A DNA stretch of 64,000 bases from Verrucomicrobiota bacterium. GTDB lineage: Bacteria > Verrucomicrobiota > Verrucomicrobiia > Verrucomicrobiales > Akkermansiaceae. Positions 1 through 8,371 of this stretch are shown piece by piece. Made by a program: the position numbers and the translations under genes. The notes under the pieces are model-generated. The model made no database searches, had not been told where the DNA came from, and saw only the letters and a program-made list of their open reading frames with translations. The stretch is from positions 59,348 to 123,347 of the forward strand of contig JAFLEH010000024.1 of assembly GCA_017301995.1 (NCBI GenBank), in the 5' to 3' direction. Position 1 is the first letter of the stretch, and each line of letters begins with the position of its first letter.

Positions 1-3000
1 TGTAATGGGTGCCATTGCCGAGTTCGCCGATGCTGTTGTGTCCCCATGCCGCAAGCGTGCCGTCCGAGCATAGGGCCAGGCTGTGATACCGCCCCCCCGC
101 CAGGGCGGTCACGGTCTTGCCGGCCAGAACCCCGGGCGCGGCCAACGGAGTTGGCAACAGCTTGCTTCCCGTGCTCTCGCTGGCACCCAGTTGGTTCCAG
201 CCGTTCGCTCCCCAGCCCACCACCCGCACATTGGCCCATTGCAGCACCAGATCATTGCCGGTACCGCCGAAGTAGTTCGCCACAAACGGATAGGTGATGC
301 CGTTGTAGGTCAGATCCAAGCGCTGGCCGTGGGCAAGATTGTCAAATTCCCCGCGGATGAAATCCAGTCCGGTGTTGTTGATTACCCGCAGGACCGTGCC
401 AACCGGAGGCGCGAAGCCAAGCGCGAACTGCGCGGTGTTGCCGGTCGCGTTATATCCCGCGCCGGTGACTACCGAATCGGTGGCGGACACAAAGACATGG
501 TTGATCGGCGTCTGCCGAATTACTGTTAGAGCGTAGCTTTCGGTGCTCCCTCCCGCTCCCGCCACCACCACCGGAATTGCGTTAGCGCCGGCGCTCAGGC
601 TGACGGGTTCCGACGGCTGCCCCGGGCTTGCCGCGGCGCCGTTGACGGTCAGCGTGGCATCCGGATCACCCGTGGCCGCGGTCACGCGGATCGCCGCCGT
701 GGATGCGGGCACCACCACTTGATAGGCCTTGACCGACGGCGAAAAGGCAGGTTCCAGGCTGCCGGCGCTGATTGACAATCCCGCCAGCGAGGAGTCGTTT
801 CTAACAACCAACGTGTATTGGGTGGACGACACTCCGTTCTGGGCGGTTACCCGGATGGAAATGGAGGTATTGCCCGGCGCCACGGCGATGGGTTCGCTCG
901 CGGCTCCCCTAGGCACCCTGTTGCCATTGACCGTGACCGTGGCATTCGGATCCGCGGCATTCGGCACCACCCGGAGGGTTGTGACCCCGGCCGCCACCCA
1001 CACGCCATACGCGGTGGTGGATGCCGAGAAAACCGAGTCGAGCACCCCGCCCTCCACGCTGAGCGACGCGAGCGTGGAAGCGGTGCCGGTCGGCGCGGCG
1101 GCCAGCAGAATCGCGTGACCTCCTGCCCCGCCCTTTGCTAAGGAAGTCACCTTGTTCCCACTCATCGGGGCAAGTGGCACGGCGGATGGGGTGGATATTT
1201 CTCCCCCTACCCCCGTCATCACTCCCCAGAACGCCAGTGTGCCATCCGAACACAACGCCAAGCTGTGGGAGTAACCTGCCGCGAAATCCGTGATGGTTTT
1301 TCCACTCAAGGCACCCGTCGTGCTCACCAACACCGGAACCGTCACCCAACTGCCGTTGCCGAGACGGCCGGACTCGCTCCTTCCCCAGCCAATTAGAGTA
1401 CCGTCTGAACAAAGCGCAAGACTGTGCTCGTTGCCAACCGAGATCCGTGTCACCGATTTTCCGGCGAACACGCCGGTTTGCGGAATTTGCGTGGGAACCA
1501 GACGGGGGGTGGTTGTGCCATCCCCCAATTGGTAATAACCTGACCCGCCCCATGTCGCGACCGAGCCATCCGTGAAACGCGCCACACTGAACACCTCCCC
1601 GCAACCGACTTCGGCCACTCGTTTGGACGCAAGGGAACCACCGAACATCACTTGCACCGGCACCAGATTGCCAGTGGTTGTCCCGATACCCAACTGACCC
1701 GATGAGTTTAGTCCCCATGCCGCCACAGTTCCGTCCGAACAGAGCGCGAGCGAGTGCCAACGGCCGGCGCTCAGCGCCACAACGGTCTTGCCCGAAAGAA
1801 CTCCGGTCCGCTTCACCGCCACCGGCAGTGAATTCGGGGCCAGCGCGCCGTTGCCCAATTGTCCGCTCGAGTTTCCACCCCACGCCGCCAACGTGCCATC
1901 CTCACACAGGGCGATGCTGTGTTCCCTACCCGCGGCGATCGCCACCACCCGCCGCCCTGCCAGAATCCCGGACCGGGAAATCTCCGCGGGCACGGCCGAA
2001 TCAGTGGTCGTGCCATTGCCCAATTGGCCCTGGGCATTGGCACCCCACGAGGCGAGAGTGCCATCCGCGAACAAGGCAAGACTGTGGGAACCCCCAGTTG
2101 CCAGCGCCAAGAGGGTCTTGCCCTGCAGCGCCGCTGGAATGTCCACCGCTTCCGCCGTGGCATAACTGTAGAACCCGCCGTTGCCCAACTGTCCATTGTT
2201 GTTCTCCCCCCACCCGTATGCCGCCGTGTTGGCCCATTGCAACACCAGATCATTTCCCGTGCCGCCAAAGTAGTTCGCCACAAACGGATAGGTGATGCCG
2301 TTATAGGCCAGTTCGATCATTTGGCCATGGTCGAGATTGGTGAACCGCCCGGTGATCGGATCATCGCCGGCATTGCGCACCACCATCAGCGTCGTGCCCG
2401 CTGTCGGAGCATATCCCAGCGCCAACGTTATAACATTTTCCGCAGCCACATATTGGGAAGCGGTCACCGCCACTCCCGAGGCGGAGACGTAGGTGTAATT
2501 CACCCCGCCGGGCCGGGATACGGTGAGTTGATAGACCAACTCCGTGCCATCGCCCGCGGTCACCGCCACCGATACCGGATTGTCGCCGTACACCAATGGC
2601 ACCACCACTCCTCCCGCACCGGACGGAGTTCCGCTCACCTTTACCGCAGCCGCCGGATCCGCCGTCACGGGCGTAATCCGAAGCGACGCGTCACTGGTCG
2701 CCAATGCCACCGAGTACGACCTGACAAACGGGGAGAACGCAGGCAGCAGGGATCCTCTGTCGAGATTCAGGGCGGCCAACGAGGCATCCCCGCGCAGAGT
2801 CAGCGTGTAGGTTCTCGCCGTGCCGTTTTCCGCAGTCACCCGAATGGTGATCACCTGCCCGGAAACGGTGGGAATGTCCGCGCTGGTGGCTCCCGTAGCG
2901 AGCGGGGCGCCATTGATGGTAACCGTCGCGTTGGGATCGGCGGTAACCGGGGTGACGCGCACCGCGGCCACATCGTGCGCGAATCTGGCGGTGTAGGCCG

Positions 3001-5710
3001 TGGTGGCGGAGGCAAACACCGGATCAAGAACGGCCCCGTCCAGTGACAGCGAGGCAAGCTCGTTATTGGTGGAAAGAGCCACTGCCGCAAGCGCCATCGT
3101 GATTTCTGAGGTGCATCCGGAGCCCAGACCCGTGAGCTTGTCACCCGCCACCAGGTTCGCCATGGAGGCGACTACGGGCGTGTTCCGGCTGGTCGATGTG
3201 CCGTCCCCAAGTTGGCTGCGCTGGTTATCTCCCCATGAGGCCGGCGTGCCGTCCTCGCACAATGCGAAACTTGCATAGTTGGCACCTATCGTCCGCGGCA
3301 CCTTGCCTGCGAGCACGCCGGAGGCGGTCACCGCGACGGGCACACTGGTGTTGGTGTAGGTTCCGTTTCCCAAGCCGCCAAAGCCGTTATAGCCCCAGCC
3401 CGCAATGGTTCCGTCGGAACACAGCGCGAGCGAATAGTTATTTGCTTCGGCGAGGGCGGTCACCGTTTTGGCCGCGAGAACGCCCGTGTTGGTGACGAGA
3501 ACCGGCACGCTGCTGTTGGCGGTGGTACCATTGCCCATTCCGCCGTAAGACCCCCAGCCCCAATTCGCGATTCTGCCGTCCGAGCAGAGCACCATGCTGT
3601 GCCCGCTCCCCGCCGAGACGGCCATCACCGTTCTCCCCGCCAATACCCCGCTCTGATTCACAGCCACAGGCAAGCTTCGCGCGGTGGTGGTGCCGTCGCC
3701 CAATTCGCCACTCGTGTTGGAACCCCAAGCCGCCAGCATCCCATCCGAACACAACGCGAGACTGTGCGCCGAACCGGCGGCGATCGCGACTACCTGCCTG
3801 CCTGCCAACGCGCCGCCAGAGACCGCCGTCGGCACGAGGGTGGAGGTGGTGTTGCCCGTGCCCAACTGGCCATTGACGTTGCTACCCCATGCGACCACCG
3901 TTCCATCCGCGCAGAGCACCAGACTGAATTCCTCACCCTTGGAAATCGCCACCACCCTCTTGCCTGCGAGCGCCCCATACTCATTCATCGCCTCGGGTGT
4001 CAATTTGACCGCACCGCTATATTCCCATCCCCAAGCGGCCAGCGTGCCATCGGCACATAGGGCGAGCCGGTGTTTTTTGCCGCTTGCCAGTGAAACGATT
4101 GTCTTGCCCGCAATCGCTCCGCTCTGGGCAATGGGGATCGGAACGGAGCTGTAATTCATCGTTCCATTCCCGTAAAGAGAGTAGGTGAGGCTGCCCCAGG
4201 CATAGTGGCGGGTGTAGGCCCAGTGTAGTACCAGATCATTGCCCGTGCCGCCATAGTAGTTCGCCACGAATGGATAGATCACGCCTTGATAGGTGAGATT
4301 CACCCGCTGCCCCTGCGTCAGGTTGGAAAACTCTCCCCTGATGAATCCCGGTCCGGTGTTATTCACCACGGTGAGGCTGGTGCCGGTTGCGGGCGCGAAT
4401 CCCAGCGACGGCGTGAGCGTCAGTCCTGTGGCGTCGAATCCCGGCACCGTGACTGCCACGGAATTCGCGGCAGTGAAAACAAACGACTCCGCGGGGCGGA
4501 TGACTGTCACCACATAAGTTTTGGAGAAATTGGACCCCGCCGCTGTCACGCCAATGGTGACCTGGGTGTTGCCCGTCGGCGCTACGATGGAGTCGGAGGT
4601 TGTGCCGGACGCGACCACCATGCCTTGGACCCGGATGGTGGCTCCCGCGCTCTGTGTTTCCGGTGTCAGACGAATCCCGGTGGTGGCGGGCGGGACCTGC
4701 ACGGCGTACGCCGTGACGGTTGGCGAAAACGATGGGCTCAACGTACCCTCGCTCACCGACAGGGCGGAAAGATACGCCGGGGTTTCGGTGGTGAAAGTGC
4801 GGTCGGTTCCGTAGGTCGTCCCCACGCCGCTGGTGGCCACCATCCGGTAATGATAGGTGGTCCCCGGGGCCAGACCGGTCAGCGCGGCCGAAACCGCGGT
4901 GCTTGAGCTGCCGCTAATCGATGAAGGCGTGGCGGACACCGTGCCGCCGTATGCGGTGGTCAGGCCATAGGCGAACGACGCGGCCGTGTTCGCGCCGTTC
5001 GCATTCACCGTTCCGGCAAGGGTGGCGGAAACATCCGTTACATTGCCAGCCGCCCCGGTCGTCGCCGTGGGCGGAGCCATGGCCGCCGCCGTCAGCCGGA
5101 TTTTGTCGAAATGCGAGCGCCCCGCACCTCCCGCTTGGAGCAGGATGCGGATGGTCTTGCCGACGGCCGCCTGGGAACTCCCGGTCTCGAACACCAGCGG
5201 CGTGGCATCGGCGAAGGTCCCGACGGAAACCGTGGAGGCGTTGTAGGTGCCGGTGGCGTAGGTCGTGCCGGCGCTGTCCGCGAGAATGTAGCGGCTCTGG
5301 TTGGACGATTGCGTCTGGCCGCTGCGGTTGCCCACCGCCACCGTTAGGGTGTAGCGGGTGTTGGCTTGATAGGTGACACCCAGATCCTGCCACACGTTGT
5401 GGTTGAGGGCCATCCCGAGGTGGTTGTATCCATCGGCGGAAAACCCGCTGATATACTCGACAAACCCGTTGCTGCTTCCGGGTCCGCCGGTTTCCTGCCA
5501 CGGGGTGATCGTGTTGCTCCACGCGCCGGCGCTGAGCGAACGCACGTCAAACGACGCATCCTGAATGGTGATCGATTGGGCTCCGGCGTGGCAGGCCACC
5601 AGCAGAACAGCGATCCAACTTCTTCTCAAACAACCGGAAAGCGCACCCAACAAACGAACGATCCGACACTTTCCGAAAACAGCATACGACGAAATCTGGC
5701 ACGCGATCAT
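1..5710 (-). CDS. Exported RCC1-propeller repeat protein, N-terminal part (runs off the left edge)
   Basis: The minus-strand frame is open from an ATG at 5710 to the window edge (1903 codons), so the C-terminus is missing. The N-terminus has a basic stretch and hydrophobic core (WIAVLLVACHAGAQ), a signal peptide. Next comes a jelly-roll-like domain of about 150 residues, similar in style to carbohydrate-binding or 'choice-of-anchor' domains and absent from the two other RCC1 proteins here. Then follow FN3-like and cadherin-like beta-sandwich domains, a beta domain ending in GGTGNDLVL, and seven-bladed RCC1 propellers (blades of the type LALCSDGTLAAWG...GQLGNGT). GGTGND markers lie near 251, 2250 and 4236. 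The start is uncertain: a TTG at 5629 would give a more compact signal peptide (RRSWIAVLLVACHAGA). A possible promoter, TTGACG (5743-5748) with 17 bp to AAAAAT, would make the ATG nearly leaderless. Surface or secreted location is inferred; ligand unknown. Confidence 0.9.
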   Translation of the reverse strand, partial: MIACQISSYAVFGKCRIVRLLGALSGCLRRSWIAVLLVACHAGAQSITIQDASFDVRSLSAGAWSNTITPWQETGGPGSSNGFVEYISGFSADGYNHLGMALNHNVWQDLGVTYQANTRYTLTVAVGNRSGQTQSSNQSRYILADSAGTTYATGTYNASTVSVGTFADATPLVFETGSSQAAVGKTIRILLQAGGAGRSHFDKIRLTAAAMAPPTATTGAAGNVTDVSATLAGTVNANGANTAASFAYGLTTAYGGTVSATPSSISGSSSTAVSAALTGLAPGTTYHYRMVATSGVGTTYGTDRTFTTETPAYLSALSVSEGTLSPSFSPTVTAYAVQVPPATTGIRLTPETQSAGATIRVQGMVVASGTTSDSIVAPTGNTQVTIGVTAAGSNFSKTYVVTVIRPAESFVFTAANSVAVTVPGFDATGLTLTPSLGFAPATGTSLTVVNNTGPGFIRGEFSNLTQGQRVNLTYQGVIYPFVANYYGGTGNDLVLHWAYTRHYAWGSLTYSLYGNGTMNYSSVPIPIAQSGAIAGKTIVSLASGKKHRLALCADGTLAAWGWEYSGAVKLTPEAMNEYGALAGKRVVAISKGEEFSLVLCADGTVVAWGSNVNGQLGTGNTTSTLVPTAVSGGALAGRQVVAIAAGSAHSLALCSDGMLAAWGSNTSGELGDGTTTARSLPVAVNQSGVLAGRTVMAVSAGSGHSMVLCSDGRIANWGWGSYGGMGNGTTANSSVPVLVTNTGVLAAKTVTALAEANNYSLALCSDGTIAGWGYNGFGGLGNGTYTNTSVPVAVTASGVLAGKVPRTIGANYASFALCEDGTPASWGDNQRSQLGDGTSTSRNTPVVASMANLVAGDKLTGLGSGCTSEITMALAAVALSTNNELASLSLDGAVLDPVFASATTAYTARFAHDVAAVRVTPVTADPNATVTINGAPLATGATSADIPTVSGQVITIRVTAENGTARTYTLTLRGDASLAALNLDRGSLLPAFSPFVRSYSVALATSDASLRITPVTADPAAAVKVSGTPSGAGGVVVPLVYGDNPVSVAVTAGDGTELVYQLTVSRPGGVNYTYVSASGVAVTASQYVAAENVITLALGYAPTAGTTLMVVRNAGDDPITGRFTNLDHGQMIELAYNGITYPFVANYFGGTGNDLVLQWANTAAYGWGENNNGQLGNGGFYSYATAEAVDIPAALQGKTLLALATGGSHSLALFADGTLASWGANAQGQLGNGTTTDSAVPAEISRSGILAGRRVVAIAAGREHSIALCEDGTLAAWGGNSSGQLGNGALAPNSLPVAVKRTGVLSGKTVVALSAGRWHSLALCSDGTVAAWGLNSSGQLGIGTTTGNLVPVQVMFGGSLASKRVAEVGCGEVFSVARFTDGSVATWGGSGYYQLGDGTTTPRLVPTQIPQTGVFAGKSVTRISVGNEHSLALCSDGTLIGWGRSESGRLGNGSWVTVPVLVSTTGALSGKTITDFAAGYSHSLALCSDGTLAFWGVMTGVGGEISTPSAVPLAPMSGNKVTSLAKGGAGGHAILLAAAPTGTASTLASLSVEGGVLDSVFSASTTAYGVWVAAGVTTLRVVPNAADPNATVTVNGNRVPRGAASEPIAVAPGNTSISIRVTAQNGVSSTQYTLVVRNDSSLAGLSISAGSLEPAFSPSVKAYQVVVPASTAAIRVTAATGDPDATLTVNGAAASPGQPSEPVSLSAGANAIPVVVAGAGGSTESYALTVIRQTPINHVFVSATDSVVTGAGYNATGNTAQFALGFAPPVGTVLRVINNTGLDFIRGEFDNLAHGQRLDLTYNGITYPFVANYFGGTGNDLVLQWANVRVVGWGANGWNQLGASESTGSKLLPTPLAAPGVLAGKTVTALAGGRYHSLALCSDGTLAAWGHNSIGELGNGTHY

Positions 5711-5846
5711 AAACGCAACATTTTTGTCAGATCTCGCAACCCCGTCAAGAACAATTTGAAGCAAAAAGTTGGTGGGATACACGTGATGGAATCCGGTTAG
5801 TTTCACGTGGGATTTGCTAGTCCCGGTCCAACCCGGATGGAAGTTT

Positions 5847-5858
5847 CCGGATATCCGG
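5847..5858. promoter_or_regulatory. 12-bp perfect palindrome in a divergent intergenic region
   Basis: CCGGATATCCGG lies in the 278-bp gap between the minus-strand RCC1 gene and the plus-strand phosphoesterase. It is followed by further CCGG/CCGC-rich dyads. It could be an operator for either gene; nothing in the sequence identifies the regulator. Confidence 0.25.
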
Positions 5859-5988
5859 GGACATCCGCGGGATCCGGCGCATGCCCGGATTAGGCGGAAC
5901 CACCCTGCCGTTCCGCCATGCCCCCGAGGACCTCCGGAAAACCGGAATGCGAGATCACGCCCGCCGTCTCCGTATGGGGCAAGGCACC

Positions 5989-6711
5989 ATGCCCCTCATC
6001 GCCCTGCTTCCGGATATCCATGCGAACCTCGCCGCGTTGACGGCGGTGGTGGGCGAGGTGGAGCGTTTGGGCGCGGAACGGATCGTTTGCTGTGGCGACA
6101 TCGTGGGTTACGGCATGGAACCCGCCGCCTGCGTGCGGATGCTTCGCGAACGCGGTGCCACATCCGTGCTCGGGAACCACGAGGCCATGATGCTGCAGGC
6201 CATGCGCCAGCCGTCACAAGTCCCCTCGCGGGAGGCGTCGCGGAACAACCCGGTGTGGAACGGCATCCACCGGGCGCTGGAGGAACTGGACGAGGGGGAT
6301 GTCTCGTGGCTTGCGTCGCTGCCCCGCGTGTTGGAAATACCCGGAGCAATCGTCGCCCATGCGGCGCTGCACGGCGGCGAGGGCTGGCCCTATCTGTTGG
6401 ATTCGAAACACGCCCGCCTGACGCTCGATCTGATGAAGCGCCAGGGACATGCCATCGGCTTCTTCGGACACACCCACCGGCAGGAATGGTTTTCTCTGCC
6501 AGGGGATCCTGCCAACGAACCAAAGGAAACCAGCGGGTTCCAACTTGAGGACGGGGTGGCCTACGCCGTCACCACGGGATCGGTGGGGAGACCGAGAGGC
6601 TCAAACCCCAACCCGACCTGGACGCTGTGGGACAGCGAAAGAAAGGTGTTTGAGTTCAGGTCAGCGGAAGTCCAAGAGCAAGCCCAGCACAATCCTGATA
6701 GAAGCGCCTGA
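5989..6711 (+). CDS. Calcineurin-like metallophosphoesterase
   Basis: This 240-residue protein is a single-domain metallophosphoesterase of the YfcE / Ap4A-hydrolase-like class. With the start at 5989 the dinuclear metal ligands are all present: D9 and H11 (PDIHAN), D37 (GDIVGYG), N63-H64 (GNHE), H124 (VAHAALHGG) and H161/H163 (GHTH). The family hydrolyses phosphomono- or phosphodiesters with Mn/Fe-type metals; the substrate cannot be read from sequence. An in-frame ATG at 5881 would add 36 residues with no family similarity, so the ATG immediately before PLIALLPDIHAN was chosen. The gene converges with, and its last 51 bp overlap, the minus-strand hypothetical gene. It is probably cytoplasmic, as no signal peptide is seen. 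Confidence 0.85.
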   Translation: MPLIALLPDIHANLAALTAVVGEVERLGAERIVCCGDIVGYGMEPAACVRMLRERGATSVLGNHEAMMLQAMRQPSQVPSREASRNNPVWNGIHRALEELDEGDVSWLASLPRVLEIPGAIVAHAALHGGEGWPYLLDSKHARLTLDLMKRQGHAIGFFGHTHRQEWFSLPGDPANEPKETSGFQLEDGVAYAVTTGSVGRPRGSNPNPTWTLWDSERKVFEFRSAEVQEQAQHNPDRSA

Positions 6712-7128
6712 CACCGGGGTTCTGGTCCGGTCCACGAGTTCGTCGGTCTGCAGTTCACGGATTTTCGGATAGTCCAGATGGCCGAAGCGGAGTTCGACGA
6801 GGGCGTCGCCGCGGTAGAGGAGGCCGGCCGAGATCTCGCGGATCCGGTTGGCGCGCTGTTCCCGTTCAGCGGATGCCTCTTGCTTGGAAAGGGGGGGCAG
6901 ATGCTTGAGTTCGGACTTCGCCAGATTGTTGGATAGGATGGCGGGACATTCGCGGAGGATCGTCTCGGGCGGGGCGTCCAGATCGCATTGGTCCGGCGGG
7001 ATGGTCAGCACCGCGCGCGGTTTCAGGGTGGGGTATTTCCGTTTGATGTCGGCAAGAAGCTCTGCGGCGCGGGTTTTGGCGCACGCGAATTCGGCGGCGT
7101 TGAGGGTGATCGGTTGGTTCTGGGACAT
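6661..7128 (-). CDS. Hypothetical protein, 155 aa, downstream of WYL regulator 1
   Basis: Not recognised. It is a soluble, charged protein without signal peptide or membrane segment. The middle (about residues 75-100) is Glu/Arg-rich and probably helical. The C-terminal third contains LYRGDALVELRFGHLDYPKIREL and ends in a hydrophobic IRIVLGLLLDFR. It lies 92 bp downstream of the WYL regulator on the same strand, so the two may be co-transcribed. Its 3' end overlaps the convergent phosphoesterase by 51 bp. Coding status is supported by length and by strand-consistent packing, not by homology. Confidence 0.6.
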   Translation of the reverse strand: MSQNQPITLNAAEFACAKTRAAELLADIKRKYPTLKPRAVLTIPPDQCDLDAPPETILRECPAILSNNLAKSELKHLPPLSKQEASAEREQRANRIREISAGLLYRGDALVELRFGHLDYPKIRELQTDELVDRTRTPVSGASIRIVLGLLLDFR

Positions 7129-7220
7129 GCCGCAAGTGTGGCACGGATATGCGACAGGATAAGACGCATGGAAATCCCATCACACGGTGGTCCGTTTTCT
7201 CCGGGCAAACCCGGCTCCGT

Positions 7221-8222
7221 CTAACGGTAGCTGGCGGCCGCGGCCTCCAGATCGGCGCGGATGCGTTTCCTCAGTTGGACCGGCGAGGTGACGGTGATGC
7301 GCGGGCCCTGGGAGAGAATCCAGAAAACCAGTTGCCAGGAGTCGGGGACGGTGGCCGTGAGAAGGCATTCGCCTCCGCGCCAGGTGATCCGCTGGTCGTC
7401 GCTCAGCGGGGTTTCATCCAGGATTTGGGCGAGTTCGTCATTGATCCGGGCCTTCAGTTTGATCGATTTCTCCGCGCCGAAGGCCATGCCTCCTTCGGCC
7501 AGAAACCGGTCGAGTGAGAATCCGGACGGGGGTTCGGCCGGTTGGTCCGTGACTTCCGCGCGGACGATCCGCTGCATGGCATAAAGCGCCGGGTGCCCGT
7601 GGGCCGACGCAGCCAGCAGATAGGGCCGGGTGCCCTGTTGGATGAACGCGATGGGGTCCAGCGTGTGGGACTTCGCCTCATCGGAACCGAAGCGGGTGTA
7701 TCGGATCACGGTTTTCCGGCGCTCCAGCAATGCCTGATAGATCGCCGCGCTGACCCGTTTGTCGGTCGCCGGCGGAAGGAAAGCGGGGCCGGGCGGAATG
7801 TAGCGGACGAGATCCCGCCACCTCGCGAGCCGGTTTCCCGGCAGCGAGCGGAGTTTGGATTGCGCCAGTTCGAATCTCCGGGCGAGCGTGCCGAGCAGTC
7901 TGGGAGGCGCCACCGCGCGCAGGATGTCCTCCACCAATCCCAGCGCGAAGGCCTCCGCGAAGGTCATTCCGGGAAACTCCCATTTGGCATTGGGCAGCCA
8001 GTGCCATCCGTAGGGCTTGGATTTCGTGTTGGAACACAGGGGAAGCACCATGGACAGGTCGGACAAATCCCGTTCCACGGTCCGCTTGGTCACCCCGATG
8101 CCGGTATCCGCCATCAGGTGCTCGCGGATGGCGGACACGGTGAGTCCCGGCGGTTCGGAAGGCAGGAGCTTGAGGATCTCCCATTGGCGGACGACGGCGG
8201 ATTCCGAGGAGGCTTTCGGCAT
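7221..8222 (-). CDS. HTH-WYL domain transcriptional regulator (WYL regulator 1)
   Basis: A 333-aa protein with an N-terminal winged helix-turn-helix (about residues 10-65, including VTKRTVERDLSDLS), a helical middle, a WYL domain (about 160-240; KTVIRYTRFG ... LDPIAFIQQGTRPYLLAA) and a C-terminal WCX-like extension ending near VQLRKRIRADLE. WYL regulators bind nucleotide or nucleic-acid ligands through the WYL fold and often control defence islands; BrxR of BREX loci has this wHTH-WYL-WCX layout (established). It is closely similar along its whole length to WYL regulator 2 at 15421-16428, so the two are paralogues. It is divergent from the DUF2779 gene with a 149-bp gap. Half-sites TTCGCGGT (8237-8244) and GTCGCGGG (8324-8331) in that gap resemble the palindrome upstream of regulator 2. 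Regulation of the nearby BREX remnant is inference. Confidence 0.9.
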   Translation of the reverse strand: MPKASSESAVVRQWEILKLLPSEPPGLTVSAIREHLMADTGIGVTKRTVERDLSDLSMVLPLCSNTKSKPYGWHWLPNAKWEFPGMTFAEAFALGLVEDILRAVAPPRLLGTLARRFELAQSKLRSLPGNRLARWRDLVRYIPPGPAFLPPATDKRVSAAIYQALLERRKTVIRYTRFGSDEAKSHTLDPIAFIQQGTRPYLLAASAHGHPALYAMQRIVRAEVTDQPAEPPSGFSLDRFLAEGGMAFGAEKSIKLKARINDELAQILDETPLSDDQRITWRGGECLLTATVPDSWQLVFWILSQGPRITVTSPVQLRKRIRADLEAAAASYR

Positions 8223-8371
8223 ATGACAGGGGCTGTTTCGCGGTAGACGGTAGGCATCCGGCGGGCACTCCGCAAGGGTGGTGCCGGAAATCCGGGATAA
8301 TTCGGCCGGACGCGTCGTATTCTGTCGCGGGTGGGGGTTAGCATGGCTTCAACCGACCCCAATCACCGTCC

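Noticed and set aside
909..1883. Minus-strand 324-codon frame inside the left-edge RCC1 gene
   Set aside because: It is frame-shifted relative to the continuous RCC1 frame, and its Gly/Arg-rich sequence shows fragments of RCC1 codons read out of phase.
5814..6548. Plus-strand 244-codon frame overlapping the phosphoesterase
   Set aside because: Wrong frame; the phosphoesterase frame contains every metal-ligand motif.
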